Below are positions 26,917 through 34,283 of a stretch of 64,000 nt of DNA, piece after piece. Position 1 is the stretch's first letter. Every line of letters begins with the position of its first letter. The DNA is from Glycomyces amatae. Lineage in GTDB: Bacteria; Actinomycetota; Actinomycetes; Mycobacteriales; Micromonosporaceae. The stretch lies in contig NZ_JAJLQZ010000009.1 of assembly GCF_020991375.1 (NCBI RefSeq), forward strand, positions 1 through 64,000, read 5' to 3'. A program made the translations under genes and the position numbers. The notes beneath the pieces are model-generated. The model was not told where the DNA came from, made no database searches, and saw only the letters and a list, made by a program, of their open reading frames with translations.

Positions 26917-28020
26917 GTGACCACCTCTTCCCGCCCGCGCCTCTCGGCCCTGGCGGCGCTGGCCGCCCTCGCTCTGCTGCTCGCCCCCGCCGCGCCCGCG
27001 CACGCGGCCCTGATCCCCACCGGCCACCAGGCGCTCGCCGAGGCCTCCGGCGCCGACGCGGCGCCGCACGCCCCCTGGCCCGCGATGGCCGCCGCCGCCC
27101 TCCACTACACCGGGCTGCTCCTGTTCACCGGCCTCCTGTGCTTCAAGGCCGCCATCGCCCGCGGCGACTGGCCGCCGCGCCCGCGCCACCGGCTCCTGCG
27201 CGCCTCGGGCGCCGCCGCGATCGCCGCGGCCGCCCTCGCCGTCCCCCTCGGCGCCCTCGACGCCGCCGGGCTCGCGCCGACCCGGATCGCGGACACCGCG
27301 GCCTGGCGCGACCTCGTCCGGCCCGAACCGGTCCTCGTCGCCGCCCTCACGGTCCTCGGCGTCACCGCCGCCTACTGGTGCTTCACCCGCACCGCCGCCC
27401 GCTGGTTCCGCCCGGCCGCCCTCGCCTCCGCCTCGCTCGCCCTCGCGGCGCCGGTCCTCACCGGGCACACGCGCTCCTTCGAACCCGGCTGGCTCATGGC
27501 CGCCGCCGACCTGGTCCACCTGCTCGCAGGCGCGGTCTGGGTCGGCGGCCTCGCCGGGCTCCTCGTCCTGCTCCGCGCGGCGCACGCCGAGCGCCCCGCC
27601 GTCGACGCCGCCACCGCCGCCCGGGTCGTCGCGCGGTTCTCCTCCTGGGCCGGGGCGACCGTGGCCGCCCTCGGCGCGAGCGGCCTCGTCATGGCCCTGG
27701 TGATCCACCGCTCCTGGTCCGGCCTCCTCGGCTCCGACCACGGCGTCGCGCTCCTGGCGAAGCTCGACCTCGTCGCCGTCGCCCTGGCGCTGGCGGCGTG
27801 GAACCGGTACCTGCTGGTGCCCGCCGTCCGCCGGAGCCCGGGGGAGCGGGCGGGCCTGCGCCGCCTGCGCCGCGTCCTCCTCGCCGAGGCCGCCGCGGTC
27901 GCCCTCGCCGCGGCCGTGACGGGGGCCCTGGTCAACCTCAGCCCCGCCGCACCCGCGTCCATCGGCGACCACACCTCGATCGAGCACCACATGGCAACCG
28001 CGCCAGCGCATGTCGACTGA
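26917..28020 (+). CDS. CopD-domain membrane protein
   Basis: A 367-residue membrane protein. An N-terminal signal sequence (LAALAALALLLAPAAPAHA) precedes about eight hydrophobic helices. The second half contains the CopD-type block ADLVHLLAGAVWVGGLAGLLVLL with its conserved His and Trp, and a VARFSSWAGATVAALGASGLVMAL helix. CopD proteins are linked to copper uptake or resistance, but the metal is unproven here and a Nur-like box upstream hints at nickel. The GTG start coincides with the predicted transcription start, and the GGGAG next to it is too close to serve as a ribosome site. The tail has several His residues (SIEHHMATAPAH). Confidence 0.82.
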   Translation: MTTSSRPRLSALAALAALALLLAPAAPAHAALIPTGHQALAEASGADAAPHAPWPAMAAAALHYTGLLLFTGLLCFKAAIARGDWPPRPRHRLLRASGAAAIAAAALAVPLGALDAAGLAPTRIADTAAWRDLVRPEPVLVAALTVLGVTAAYWCFTRTAARWFRPAALASASLALAAPVLTGHTRSFEPGWLMAAADLVHLLAGAVWVGGLAGLLVLLRAAHAERPAVDAATAARVVARFSSWAGATVAALGASGLVMALVIHRSWSGLLGSDHGVALLAKLDLVAVALALAAWNRYLLVPAVRRSPGERAGLRRLRRVLLAEAAAVALAAAVTGALVNLSPAAPASIGDHTSIEHHMATAPAHVD

Positions 28021-28057
28021 GATGGAACCGCGGCCGCGGCCTCGGTACGATGTGGCC

Positions 28058-28600
28058 ATGACCACCGATCGGGCCGAACTGCTCAACGTCCTGCGCATCG
28101 CGACGCACCGCCTGGTCGTCGCGGTCGAGCGCATGTCCGAAGCGGAGGCCGCCGAGCCCTCGCTCCTGCCCGGCTGGACGCGCGGCCACGTCGTCACCCA
28201 CGTCGCCAGGAACGCCGACGCCCTGCGCAACCTCCTCGCCTGGGCGCGCACCGGCGTCGAGACCCCCGCCTACCGGCGGCAGTCGCAGCGCGACGCCGAC
28301 ATCGAGGAGGGCGCCGGCCGCTCGGTCGACGACCTGCGCGACGACGTCGCCGAGACCGGCGAGGCCTTCGCCGCCGAGGCCGAGATGCTGACCGACGCCG
28401 CCTGGCAGCAGGAGGTGCGCGTCCTCGACGGCCCCCTGTTCCGCGCCGCCCTGATCCTGCCGCGCCGCCTCACCGAGGTCGAACTGCACCACACCGACCT
28501 CGGCCTCGGCTACAAGGCCGCCGACTGGACCCCGCGGTTCGCCGCGCTGCGCCTGCCCGACCCGATGGCCTCCTGGCGCGAGGAGCGCAAGGCCTGGTGA
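28058..28600 (+). CDS. Mycothiol-dependent maleylpyruvate isomerase-like protein (DinB superfamily)
   Basis: A 180-residue protein of the DinB/MMPI N-terminal fold, a four-helix bundle with a metal site. Family features are RMSEAEAAEPSLLPGWTRGHVVTHVARNADALRNLL with the metal His, the QRDADIEEGAGRSVDDL segment, and VELHHTDLGLGY with further His ligands. Members isomerise maleylpyruvate or act as mycothiol-dependent transferases; the substrate is unknown. TACGAT (28046-28051) ends seven bases before the ATG and there is no ribosome binding site, so a leaderless mRNA is likely. Confidence 0.87.
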   Translation: MTTDRAELLNVLRIATHRLVVAVERMSEAEAAEPSLLPGWTRGHVVTHVARNADALRNLLAWARTGVETPAYRRQSQRDADIEEGAGRSVDDLRDDVAETGEAFAAEAEMLTDAAWQQEVRVLDGPLFRAALILPRRLTEVELHHTDLGLGYKAADWTPRFAALRLPDPMASWREERKAW

Positions 28601-28602
28601 AC

Positions 28603-28639
28603 GCGGACGGCCCCGGCCGTGGAGGCCGGGACCGTCCGC
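28603..28639. terminator. Bidirectional terminator hairpin
   Basis: GCGGACGG (28603) pairs with CCGTCCGC (28632) and CCCGGCC (28612) with GGCCGGG (28624), with one C/A mismatch and a five-base loop. It lies between the convergent MMPI-like and GNAT genes, two bases after the first stop. Confidence 0.75.
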
Positions 28640-28645
28640 CGCCGT

Positions 28646-29209
28646 TCAGCGCGCCGGGTGGCGCCACATCGGGTACAGCGCCGGGCCGTCCTTCTCGAGG
28701 TGGAACGGCCGCGCGTGGGTCCGGTACCCCAGGGTCCCGTAGAGCGCGGCGGTCTCGGGCGACACGGCCTCCAGGTACGCCGAGGTCCCCTCGCGGTCGA
28801 GCTCCGCGTGGACCTCGTTCAGCATCGCCGTCGCCAGGCCCCGGCCGCGCCGGTCCTCCCGGACCCCGACCAGCGCCACGTACACGTGCGGCTCCGACGG
28901 GTGGTGGTGCTCCATGAGCTTGTCGAGGTGGGCGAAGCGCTCGATGTGCGCGCCGCAGGCGGCGCGCAGCCGCTCGTCGTAGTCGGGGATCGGCGCGGGC
29001 GGCGTCGTGTGGTCGAACCAGACCACCGCCCCGTCGAGGTCGCCCGCGGTGGCGATCCCGCCGTGCGCCAGGGCGTGCTCGGCCAGGATCGTGAACTGCC
29101 CCAGGATCGCCTTGCGGCGCTCGTCGACGTCGGCCACGAGCCACTTCGCGCTCGGCAGGTCCAGGAACGCCTCGGTCAGGAGGCCTGCGACCTTCGCGCT
29201 ATCGACCAC
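28646..29209 (-). CDS. GNAT-family N-acetyltransferase
   Basis: A 187-residue acetyltransferase. The acetyl-CoA motif is VGVREDRRGRGLATAMLNEVHAELD (about 122-146), followed by AYLEAVSPETAALYGTLGYRTHARPFHLEKDGP, the usual Y-x-x-x-G-F-type end of these small-molecule or protein N-acetyltransferases. The N-terminal part, LLTEAFLDLPSAKWLVAD, recalls the branch annotated with puromycin-type acetyltransferases, but no resistance role can be claimed. The GTG start overlaps the stop of the APC permease by 11 bases, so it is co-transcribed. Confidence 0.88.
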   Translation of the reverse strand: MVDSAKVAGLLTEAFLDLPSAKWLVADVDERRKAILGQFTILAEHALAHGGIATAGDLDGAVVWFDHTTPPAPIPDYDERLRAACGAHIERFAHLDKLMEHHHPSEPHVYVALVGVREDRRGRGLATAMLNEVHAELDREGTSAYLEAVSPETAALYGTLGYRTHARPFHLEKDGPALYPMWRHPAR

Positions 29210-30704
29210 GGGCCACCTCCGGGGAGGCCTCGACGCCCCCGGTGCTCTGGACGAGGGTCGCCTTGGCGCCGTAGCCGATCCCCGCGTACACCTCGGGCCT
29301 GGCGCGCTTGAGGTACGCGGCCCAGCCCGCGCCCAGGAGCGCGAGCGCCGCGAACAGGATCGGCACCAGGCGCGGCAGCAGCGAGCCCTTCTCGACGCCC
29401 AGGAGCGTGTGGAAGTGGATGACCGACAGGTACAGCACGCCCGCGAGCGCGACGCACGCCAGGACCGGGGCGACCCTCGTGTGCCACGTCGACTCCCCGC
29501 GCTGGTCGCGCCAGAAGTAGACGGCCACGGCCACCGCGCACGCGGTGATGAGCGCGAGCAGGCCGATGCCGGCCGCGGTGCCCAGGTAGAAGAACAGGTG
29601 CGTCAGCGGGTCGAGGCCGAGCACGGCCCACAGCGCGATCACGATGCCGCCCACGGCGGTCTGCGTCAGCGAGGCCGCGACCGGGGCGCAGGCGCGCACC
29701 GAGGTGCGCCCGAGCCGCGCGGTGACGACCTGCTCGCGCCCGAGGGCGAACAGGTAGCGGGCCGTGGTGTTGTGGAAGGAGAGCGCGGCGGCGGTGACCG
29801 AGGTCAGCAGCAGCACCTCGCCGATGGTGACCCACGCGCCGCCGAGCTGGTCGCCCGCCAGGGCGAACATGAGCCCGGAGGGGTCGGCCGAGGCGGCGGC
29901 GACCACGTCGTCCTCGCCCACGGCGGTGATGATCGACCACGACGCGGTGATGTAGATGAACGCCAGGATGCCGACGGTGGCGATGGTGGCCCGGGCGACG
30001 GTGCGGCGCCGGTCGCGCGCCTCCTCGCCGTACACCGTGGGCGACTCGAAGCCGATGAAGCCGACGACCGCGAGCGCCAGCACGGCGCCCGCCGCCTCGC
30101 CGCCGAAGGACCCGGGCGACAGGGGGGCGAGCGAGAGGCCGTCGGCCGCGTTCATGAAGTTGGAGGCGCTGAACAGCAGGATCACCGCGATCTCGACCAT
30201 GAGGAGCACGGCGAGCACCTTCGCGTTGATGTCCACCGCGCGCGTGCCCAGCAGTCCGATCAGGAGCCAGGCGACCAGCGCGGCGGCCCACCACGGCACG
30301 GTGAGGCCGATGCGGTCCATGACGCCCTCGGCGGTGACGCCGAGCAGGCCGTACAGGCAGGCCTGCATGGCGCAGTACGAGGTCGCCGCGACCCAGGCCG
30401 CCGCGACGCCGGGGATGCGGCCCAGGCCCCGGGCGATGAACGCGTACATCGCGCCCGCGTTGGTGATGTGCCGGGACATGGTCGTGTAGCCCACGCTGAA
30501 CAGCCACAGGCAGGCGGCGATCACGATGTAGCCCAGGGGGATGCCGATCTGGCCGGCGACGGCGAACATGACCACGACGCCGCCGGCGATGACCGTGAGC
30601 GGGGTGGCGGCGGTGAGCGAGAAGTGGAGCAGGCTGAAGGTGCCGAGCTTGTCGTGGGCCAGGGTCGACCTGACCGCGCTGGGCGGGGCTGACGGGGTGG
30701 ACAT
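29199..30704 (-). CDS. APC-family amino acid/polyamine permease
   Basis: A 501-residue secondary transporter with about 12 to 14 helices. The APC signature is in the first helix (LLHFSLTAATPLTVIAGGVVVMF) and in TMSRHITNAGAMYAFIARGLGRIPGVAAAWV. The conserved FIGFESPTVYGEEARDRRRTVARATIATV segment follows helix 5. It imports or exchanges an amino acid or amine across the inner membrane; the substrate is unknown. AAGGAG lies about 11 bases before the ATG. It precedes the GNAT gene in one transcript, which could couple uptake with N-acetylation of the amine. Confidence 0.9.
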   Translation of the reverse strand: MSTPSAPPSAVRSTLAHDKLGTFSLLHFSLTAATPLTVIAGGVVVMFAVAGQIGIPLGYIVIAACLWLFSVGYTTMSRHITNAGAMYAFIARGLGRIPGVAAAWVAATSYCAMQACLYGLLGVTAEGVMDRIGLTVPWWAAALVAWLLIGLLGTRAVDINAKVLAVLLMVEIAVILLFSASNFMNAADGLSLAPLSPGSFGGEAAGAVLALAVVGFIGFESPTVYGEEARDRRRTVARATIATVGILAFIYITASWSIITAVGEDDVVAAASADPSGLMFALAGDQLGGAWVTIGEVLLLTSVTAAALSFHNTTARYLFALGREQVVTARLGRTSVRACAPVAASLTQTAVGGIVIALWAVLGLDPLTHLFFYLGTAAGIGLLALITACAVAVAVYFWRDQRGESTWHTRVAPVLACVALAGVLYLSVIHFHTLLGVEKGSLLPRLVPILFAALALLGAGWAAYLKRARPEVYAGIGYGAKATLVQSTGGVEASPEVARGR

Positions 30705-30736
30705 GGAGGTGGTCGCTCCTTAAGGGATGAAGGGAC

Positions 30737-31408
30737 TCAGAGGTTGCCGGTGATGGCGGTGGCCGCCACCGCGGCGGCGAGGTGCCCGTGCAGGGCTTGC
30801 AGGGGCGCGGGGAGGGAGCGCGTGTGCGACCGGGCGTAGTCGCGCGCGCCGTAGGGGGTCTGGGAGTACAGGGACCTGGACAGCCCGACGGCTTCGGTGA
30901 GCGCGACGAGGAACGCGTCGGGCAGCGGCATGCGCTGTTCCATCGAGGTCAGGTGCCGGCGGATGCGGGCCAAGGGCGCCTGGGCGATGAAGGCGTCGAC
31001 CGGCTCGTAGGAGACCTGGGACGCCTTGCGCCAGCGGGATCGCCGCTCGGTGCGGTGCATCAGCCCGGTCGTGACCATGTGGTCGGCGGTCTTGGAGTAC
31101 AGGTCGGAGACGGCGAGGAACTCGAGCCACTCGGGCACGGGGAGCGGCTCGGGTTCGGCGCGCACGAGCTCGGTCAGCCACAGCCCCAGGGAGTCCGCGG
31201 GCGGTGCGACGCCGATGTCGCGGGGCGCGAGCCGGGACCCGTCCTCGGGCCGGACCGCGACGTGGCCGGAGAGCACGAGCTCGGCGACGAGCGCCGCGCC
31301 GATGCCGAGCTCGGCCACCCGCGGCGCTACGGCGGGTTTGTAGAAGTCGTGGTGTGAGGTGATCAGCAGCGCGTCGTAGACGAGTCTGGGGGTGGGTGCG
31401 TCGGGCAC
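30737..31408 (-). CDS. GPP34 (GOLPH3-like) family protein
   Basis: A 223-residue, mainly helical cytosolic protein with the actinobacterial GPP34 layout: RLVYDALLITSHHDFYKPAVAPRVAELGIGAALVAELVLSGHVAV, then a central VPEWLEFLAVSDLYSKTADHMVTTGLMHR and a C-terminal PLPDAFLVALTEAVGLSRSLY. Eukaryotic GOLPH3 binds phosphoinositide at the Golgi; the bacterial role is unknown. The GTG start follows AAGGA by nine bases. It is followed after 32 bp by the APC permease and may be in its operon. Confidence 0.78.
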   Translation of the reverse strand: MPDAPTPRLVYDALLITSHHDFYKPAVAPRVAELGIGAALVAELVLSGHVAVRPEDGSRLAPRDIGVAPPADSLGLWLTELVRAEPEPLPVPEWLEFLAVSDLYSKTADHMVTTGLMHRTERRSRWRKASQVSYEPVDAFIAQAPLARIRRHLTSMEQRMPLPDAFLVALTEAVGLSRSLYSQTPYGARDYARSHTRSLPAPLQALHGHLAAAVAATAITGNL

Positions 31409-31484
31409 CGGGGGTAGTCCTTCCTATACAGGGCGATTCATCCGAGAACCATACCGTTGCCCTATCCACCACTCCATATCGGTA

Positions 31485-31501
31485 TTGCAGATGATTTGCA
31501 A
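31485..31501. promoter_or_regulatory. Second candidate Nur-like box
   Basis: TTGCAG-ATGAT-TTGCAA differs from the Nur consensus TTGCAA-N5-TTGCAA at one position. It lies in the 249-bp gap between the GPP34-like gene (leftward) and the dehalogenase-like gene (rightward), nearer to the former. The rest of the gap shows no other feature. Confidence 0.45.
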
Positions 31502-31657
31502 TGATCGCTGCCGGGGTGCGTCCGGTGCCCGAAAGTCCTGCGTGCCATGGGTGAACGCCCGCTCACATTGCGTCGGGCGGGCGGTGTGGCGGGCCGTGCG
31601 CTCGGAATTCGCCCGTACCCGTGTCGCCCCGCAGTGATCTTGGGGAAGAATGCATAC

Positions 31658-32521
31658 ATGTTCGAAGGATTCACCGAATGGGACATCGAGGTGTCCCCTG
31701 GGATCACGCTCCACGGCCGCTCCGGCGGCTCGGGTCCCGCTTTGGTGCTGCTGCACGGGCATCCGCGCACGCACGCGACCTGGCACCGCGTCGCGCCCGT
31801 CCTCGCCGCGCAGGGCCGCACGATCGTCTGCCCCGATCTGCGCGGCTACGGCCGCTCCAGCAAGCCCGAACCCGACGCCGAGCACCGCGTGTACGCCGAC
31901 CGCGCCATGGCCGGCGACGTCGTCGAGCTCATGGCCGCCCTCGGGCACCGCGAGTTCGCCGTCGTCGGCCACGACCGCGGCGCCTACGTCGCCTACCGCA
32001 CCGCGCTCGACCACCCCGACCGCGTGAGCGCCCTCGCCGTGTGCGACGGCGTCCCGATCCTCGAGGCCCTGGAGCGCGCCGACGCCCGCTTCGCCGCCAA
32101 GTGGTGGCACTGGTTCTTCTACGGCTCCTCGCCGCACGCCGAGCGCGTCATCACCGCCGACCCGCTGGCCTGGTACCGGCCGGACGTCGTCTCCATGGGC
32201 GGGGCCAACTACAAGGACATGGTCGAGGCCGTGACCGACCCGCTCACGGTGCGCGCCATGCTGGAGGACTACCGCGCCGGGCTCACCGTCGACCGCGCGA
32301 ACGACGAGGCCGACCGCGAGGCGGGGCGCCGCATCCAGGCCCCCGTGCTCGTCATGTGGTCCTGGCGCGACGACATGGGGGAGCTGTACGTCGACCCGGC
32401 CGCGATCTGGGAGCCCTGGTGCGAGCAGCCGGTGCGCCAGGCGGTCGTCCAGTCCGGGCACCACATGGCCGAGGAGGCCCCCGACCAGGTCGCCGAGTTC
32501 CTCGCCGACTTCCTGATCTGA
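31658..32521 (+). CDS. Alpha/beta hydrolase, haloacetate dehalogenase-like
   Basis: A 287-residue alpha/beta hydrolase. The oxyanion segment is LLHGHPRTHATWHRVAPVL; the nucleophile is the Asp of VVGHDRGAYVAY, as in fluoroacetate dehalogenases and epoxide hydrolases, rather than Ser. The catalytic His is in VVQSGHHMAEEAPDQV, and the cap holds WWHWFFYGSSPHAE, typical of haloacetate dehalogenase-like members with halide-binding His/Trp/Tyr. It therefore probably hydrolyses a carbon-halogen or related ester bond; the physiological substrate is unproven. GGGGAAG precedes the ATG by nine bases. Confidence 0.88.
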   Translation: MFEGFTEWDIEVSPGITLHGRSGGSGPALVLLHGHPRTHATWHRVAPVLAAQGRTIVCPDLRGYGRSSKPEPDAEHRVYADRAMAGDVVELMAALGHREFAVVGHDRGAYVAYRTALDHPDRVSALAVCDGVPILEALERADARFAAKWWHWFFYGSSPHAERVITADPLAWYRPDVVSMGGANYKDMVEAVTDPLTVRAMLEDYRAGLTVDRANDEADREAGRRIQAPVLVMWSWRDDMGELYVDPAAIWEPWCEQPVRQAVVQSGHHMAEEAPDQVAEFLADFLI

Positions 32522-32544
32522 GGCCGCCGATCCGTTGCGCCGCC

Positions 32545-32952
32545 TCAGGTCCAGCGGACGGCCACGGTCGAGGCGATCGCGGCGACGGCCCAGACCAGCG
32601 GGCCGGAGAGTCCTCCGATGAGGTCGACGTGTCCGGGCAGCACCATCACGGCCACGAAGGCGGCGTCGACGAGGCCGAGGACGACGAGGTTGAGCCAGTA
32701 GCCGAAGCGGTCGTTGACGCGGTTGAGGAACCAGCCGACCGCGATGGCCTGAGCGCCGAAGACGGCGGCGCAGATGAAGAACATCAAGCTCTCGGCCTCC
32801 AGCTCGCCGGCGGCGCCCTCGGCGATCTTGGGGACCGCCATGGCGGTCCCCAGCCCCAGGTGGAGCAGCCCCCACAGGACATAAGCGGCGGCACCGACCC
32901 GAGCTGAAAGGGAGTGCCGGCGGACGGGCGTGGCTTGCGCAGTATGATTCAC
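32545..32952 (-). CDS. Small four-helix membrane protein
   Basis: A 135-residue protein with four predicted membrane helices (VGAAAYVLWGLLHLGLGTAMAV, LMFFICAAVFGAQAIAVGWFL, YWLNLVVLGLVDAAFVAVMVL, LVWAVAAIASTVAVRW). No family was named with certainty. It is divergent from a MarR gene whose twin palindromic operators overlap its promoter and start codon, so it is almost certainly that regulator's target. The GTG start lies eight bases downstream of a TATCTT box on this strand, and no ribosome site is present, indicating a leaderless mRNA. Confidence 0.8.
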   Translation of the reverse strand: MNHTAQATPVRRHSLSARVGAAAYVLWGLLHLGLGTAMAVPKIAEGAAGELEAESLMFFICAAVFGAQAIAVGWFLNRVNDRFGYWLNLVVLGLVDAAFVAVMVLPGHVDLIGGLSGPLVWAVAAIASTVAVRWT

Positions 32953-32976
32953 GACGTGAAAGATACACGACGTGTA
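32948..32976. promoter_or_regulatory. Twin MarR operators over two divergent leaderless promoters
   Basis: TTCACGACGTGAA (32948-32960) and TACACGACGTGTA (32964-32976) are both palindromes with central CACGACGTG, centres 16 bp apart. A TATGAT box (32943-32948) serves the MarR gene and a TATCTT box (32960-32965, reverse) serves the membrane-protein gene. Bound repressor would block both. Confidence 0.8.
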
Positions 32977-33453
32977 CTACCGCTGGAGGCCGCTCGTCCC
33001 GAGGACGCGATCGCCGCCGCGCTGTCGGCCACCCGCCTGCTCCACTCGGCGACCGAGGCGCTCTTCGACGCCGCGGCCGAGCGCTACGGCATCAACCGGA
33101 ACGACCTGCGCTGCCTGGAGATCCTCGAGCGGGAGGGGCCGCTGCGGCCCGGTCGGCTGGCCCAGGCCAGCGGCCTGAGCCCGGCGGCCATCACCAAGGT
33201 GCTCGACCGGCTCGAACAGGCCGGCTACATCACGCGCTCGGGCGAGGAGACGGATCGGCGGACCCGGCAGGTGCGGACCTCCGACCGTCACGTCCGCGTC
33301 CGCCGCGACACCTGGCGGCCGGTGGTCGCCGCCGCGACGGACGCCTTGGCCCCGCTGAGCGAGCAGCAGCTCCAGGTGCTCACCGCCGCCCTCACCGACC
33401 TCGCCGAGGCCAACCGCCGGAGCGCCCGGCACCTGAGGGCGGACGCCGGGTAG
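32956..33453 (+). CDS. MarR-family transcriptional regulator
   Basis: A winged-helix regulator of about 165 residues. The recognition region is RPGRLAQASGLSPAAITKVLDRLEQAGYITRSGEETDRRTRQVR, with the MarR wing D-x-R-x-x-x-V. GTG 32956 is chosen because TATGAT ends eight bases earlier and there is no ribosome binding site; an ATG four codons upstream would lie inside the -10 box. It probably represses itself and the divergent membrane protein through the twin palindromes that overlap its own first codons. The inducing ligand is unknown. Confidence 0.86.
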   Translation: MKDTRRVLPLEAARPEDAIAAALSATRLLHSATEALFDAAAERYGINRNDLRCLEILEREGPLRPGRLAQASGLSPAAITKVLDRLEQAGYITRSGEETDRRTRQVRTSDRHVRVRRDTWRPVVAAATDALAPLSEQQLQVLTAALTDLAEANRRSARHLRADAG

Positions 33454-33562
33454 GCCTCGGAGCCTCCTCGAAGGGCGCCGCGTCCATGCGCCGGGACTTC
33501 ACCGTCCTTGCCACTGCCGTCGTACGCCGCCGCGCTGATCGCTCTGGTCGCCTGGACACGAG

Positions 33563-34207
33563 TCACTCTGGGCCGTCGACGGCGTCGAGATGGCGGGTGT
33601 CGCCGAGGCGGATGACGCGGCGGCTGCGGTAGAAGTCGTCCTCGTGCAGCGTGGTGATGCTGCCGGAGCGGGCCTGGAACAGCACGTAGCCGAGTGAGTC
33701 GATCGGCATCTTGATCCAGGACGCGACGACGAACGTCAGGGCGAATCCGTGTGTGACGATGATCTGGTGCTCGCACCGACGCCGGAGGATCTCGTCCATG
33801 GCCTCGTCGATGCGCTGCGCGAGCGAAATATTGGATTCGGCGCCGGGGACTCCCTGATCATGGTCCATCCGGTCCCCGACCGCCGGCGGCGGGATGAACC
33901 GCTCGTCCAGCCACGCCTGCGGCCGCCCTTCCGCCTCGCCGAAGGACTTCTCCCGCAGCCGCCGATCCAGGATCGGTGCGACGCCGAACCGTTCGGCGAT
34001 CGCCTCGGCCGTCTGACCGGTGCGCCGCAGGTCCGAGGAGAACAGCTCCACCTCGGCGTCCGCGGGGATCATCGCTCGCAGCGCCCGACCGATCGAGCGG
34101 GCCGCGCGGATGCCCGTGGGCGTGAGCTCGGAGTCGTGCCATCCACCGACCACCCCCTCGACGTGATGCGTCGCTTCAGGATGGGTGACGACGTGAACTG
34201 TGCGCAC
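33563..34207 (-). CDS. Histidine phosphatase superfamily protein with variant catalytic motif
   Basis: A 214-residue protein of the phosphoglycerate-mutase-like histidine phosphatase fold. The usual R-H-G of the phosphohistidine loop is replaced by T-H-P (VVTHPEATHH). The second Arg (SSDLRRTGQTAEAI), the catalytic Glu region (LREKSFGEAEGRPQ) and the second His (IIVTHGFALTFV) are retained. The replaced first Arg would weaken phosphate binding, so activity is uncertain, although I recall the HPEATHH form as conserved in a group of actinobacterial homologues. The GTG start is followed by a normal family N-terminus. Confidence 0.85.
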   Translation of the reverse strand: MRTVHVVTHPEATHHVEGVVGGWHDSELTPTGIRAARSIGRALRAMIPADAEVELFSSDLRRTGQTAEAIAERFGVAPILDRRLREKSFGEAEGRPQAWLDERFIPPPAVGDRMDHDQGVPGAESNISLAQRIDEAMDEILRRRCEHQIIVTHGFALTFVVASWIKMPIDSLGYVLFQARSGSITTLHEDDFYRSRRVIRLGDTRHLDAVDGPE

Positions 34208-34283
34208 CGGAACCGGCCTTTCTCCTCGACGGGCCCGCCCGACACTAGAGCATCCGTGACCGCCCGGTCCGGCCGCTCGGGGC

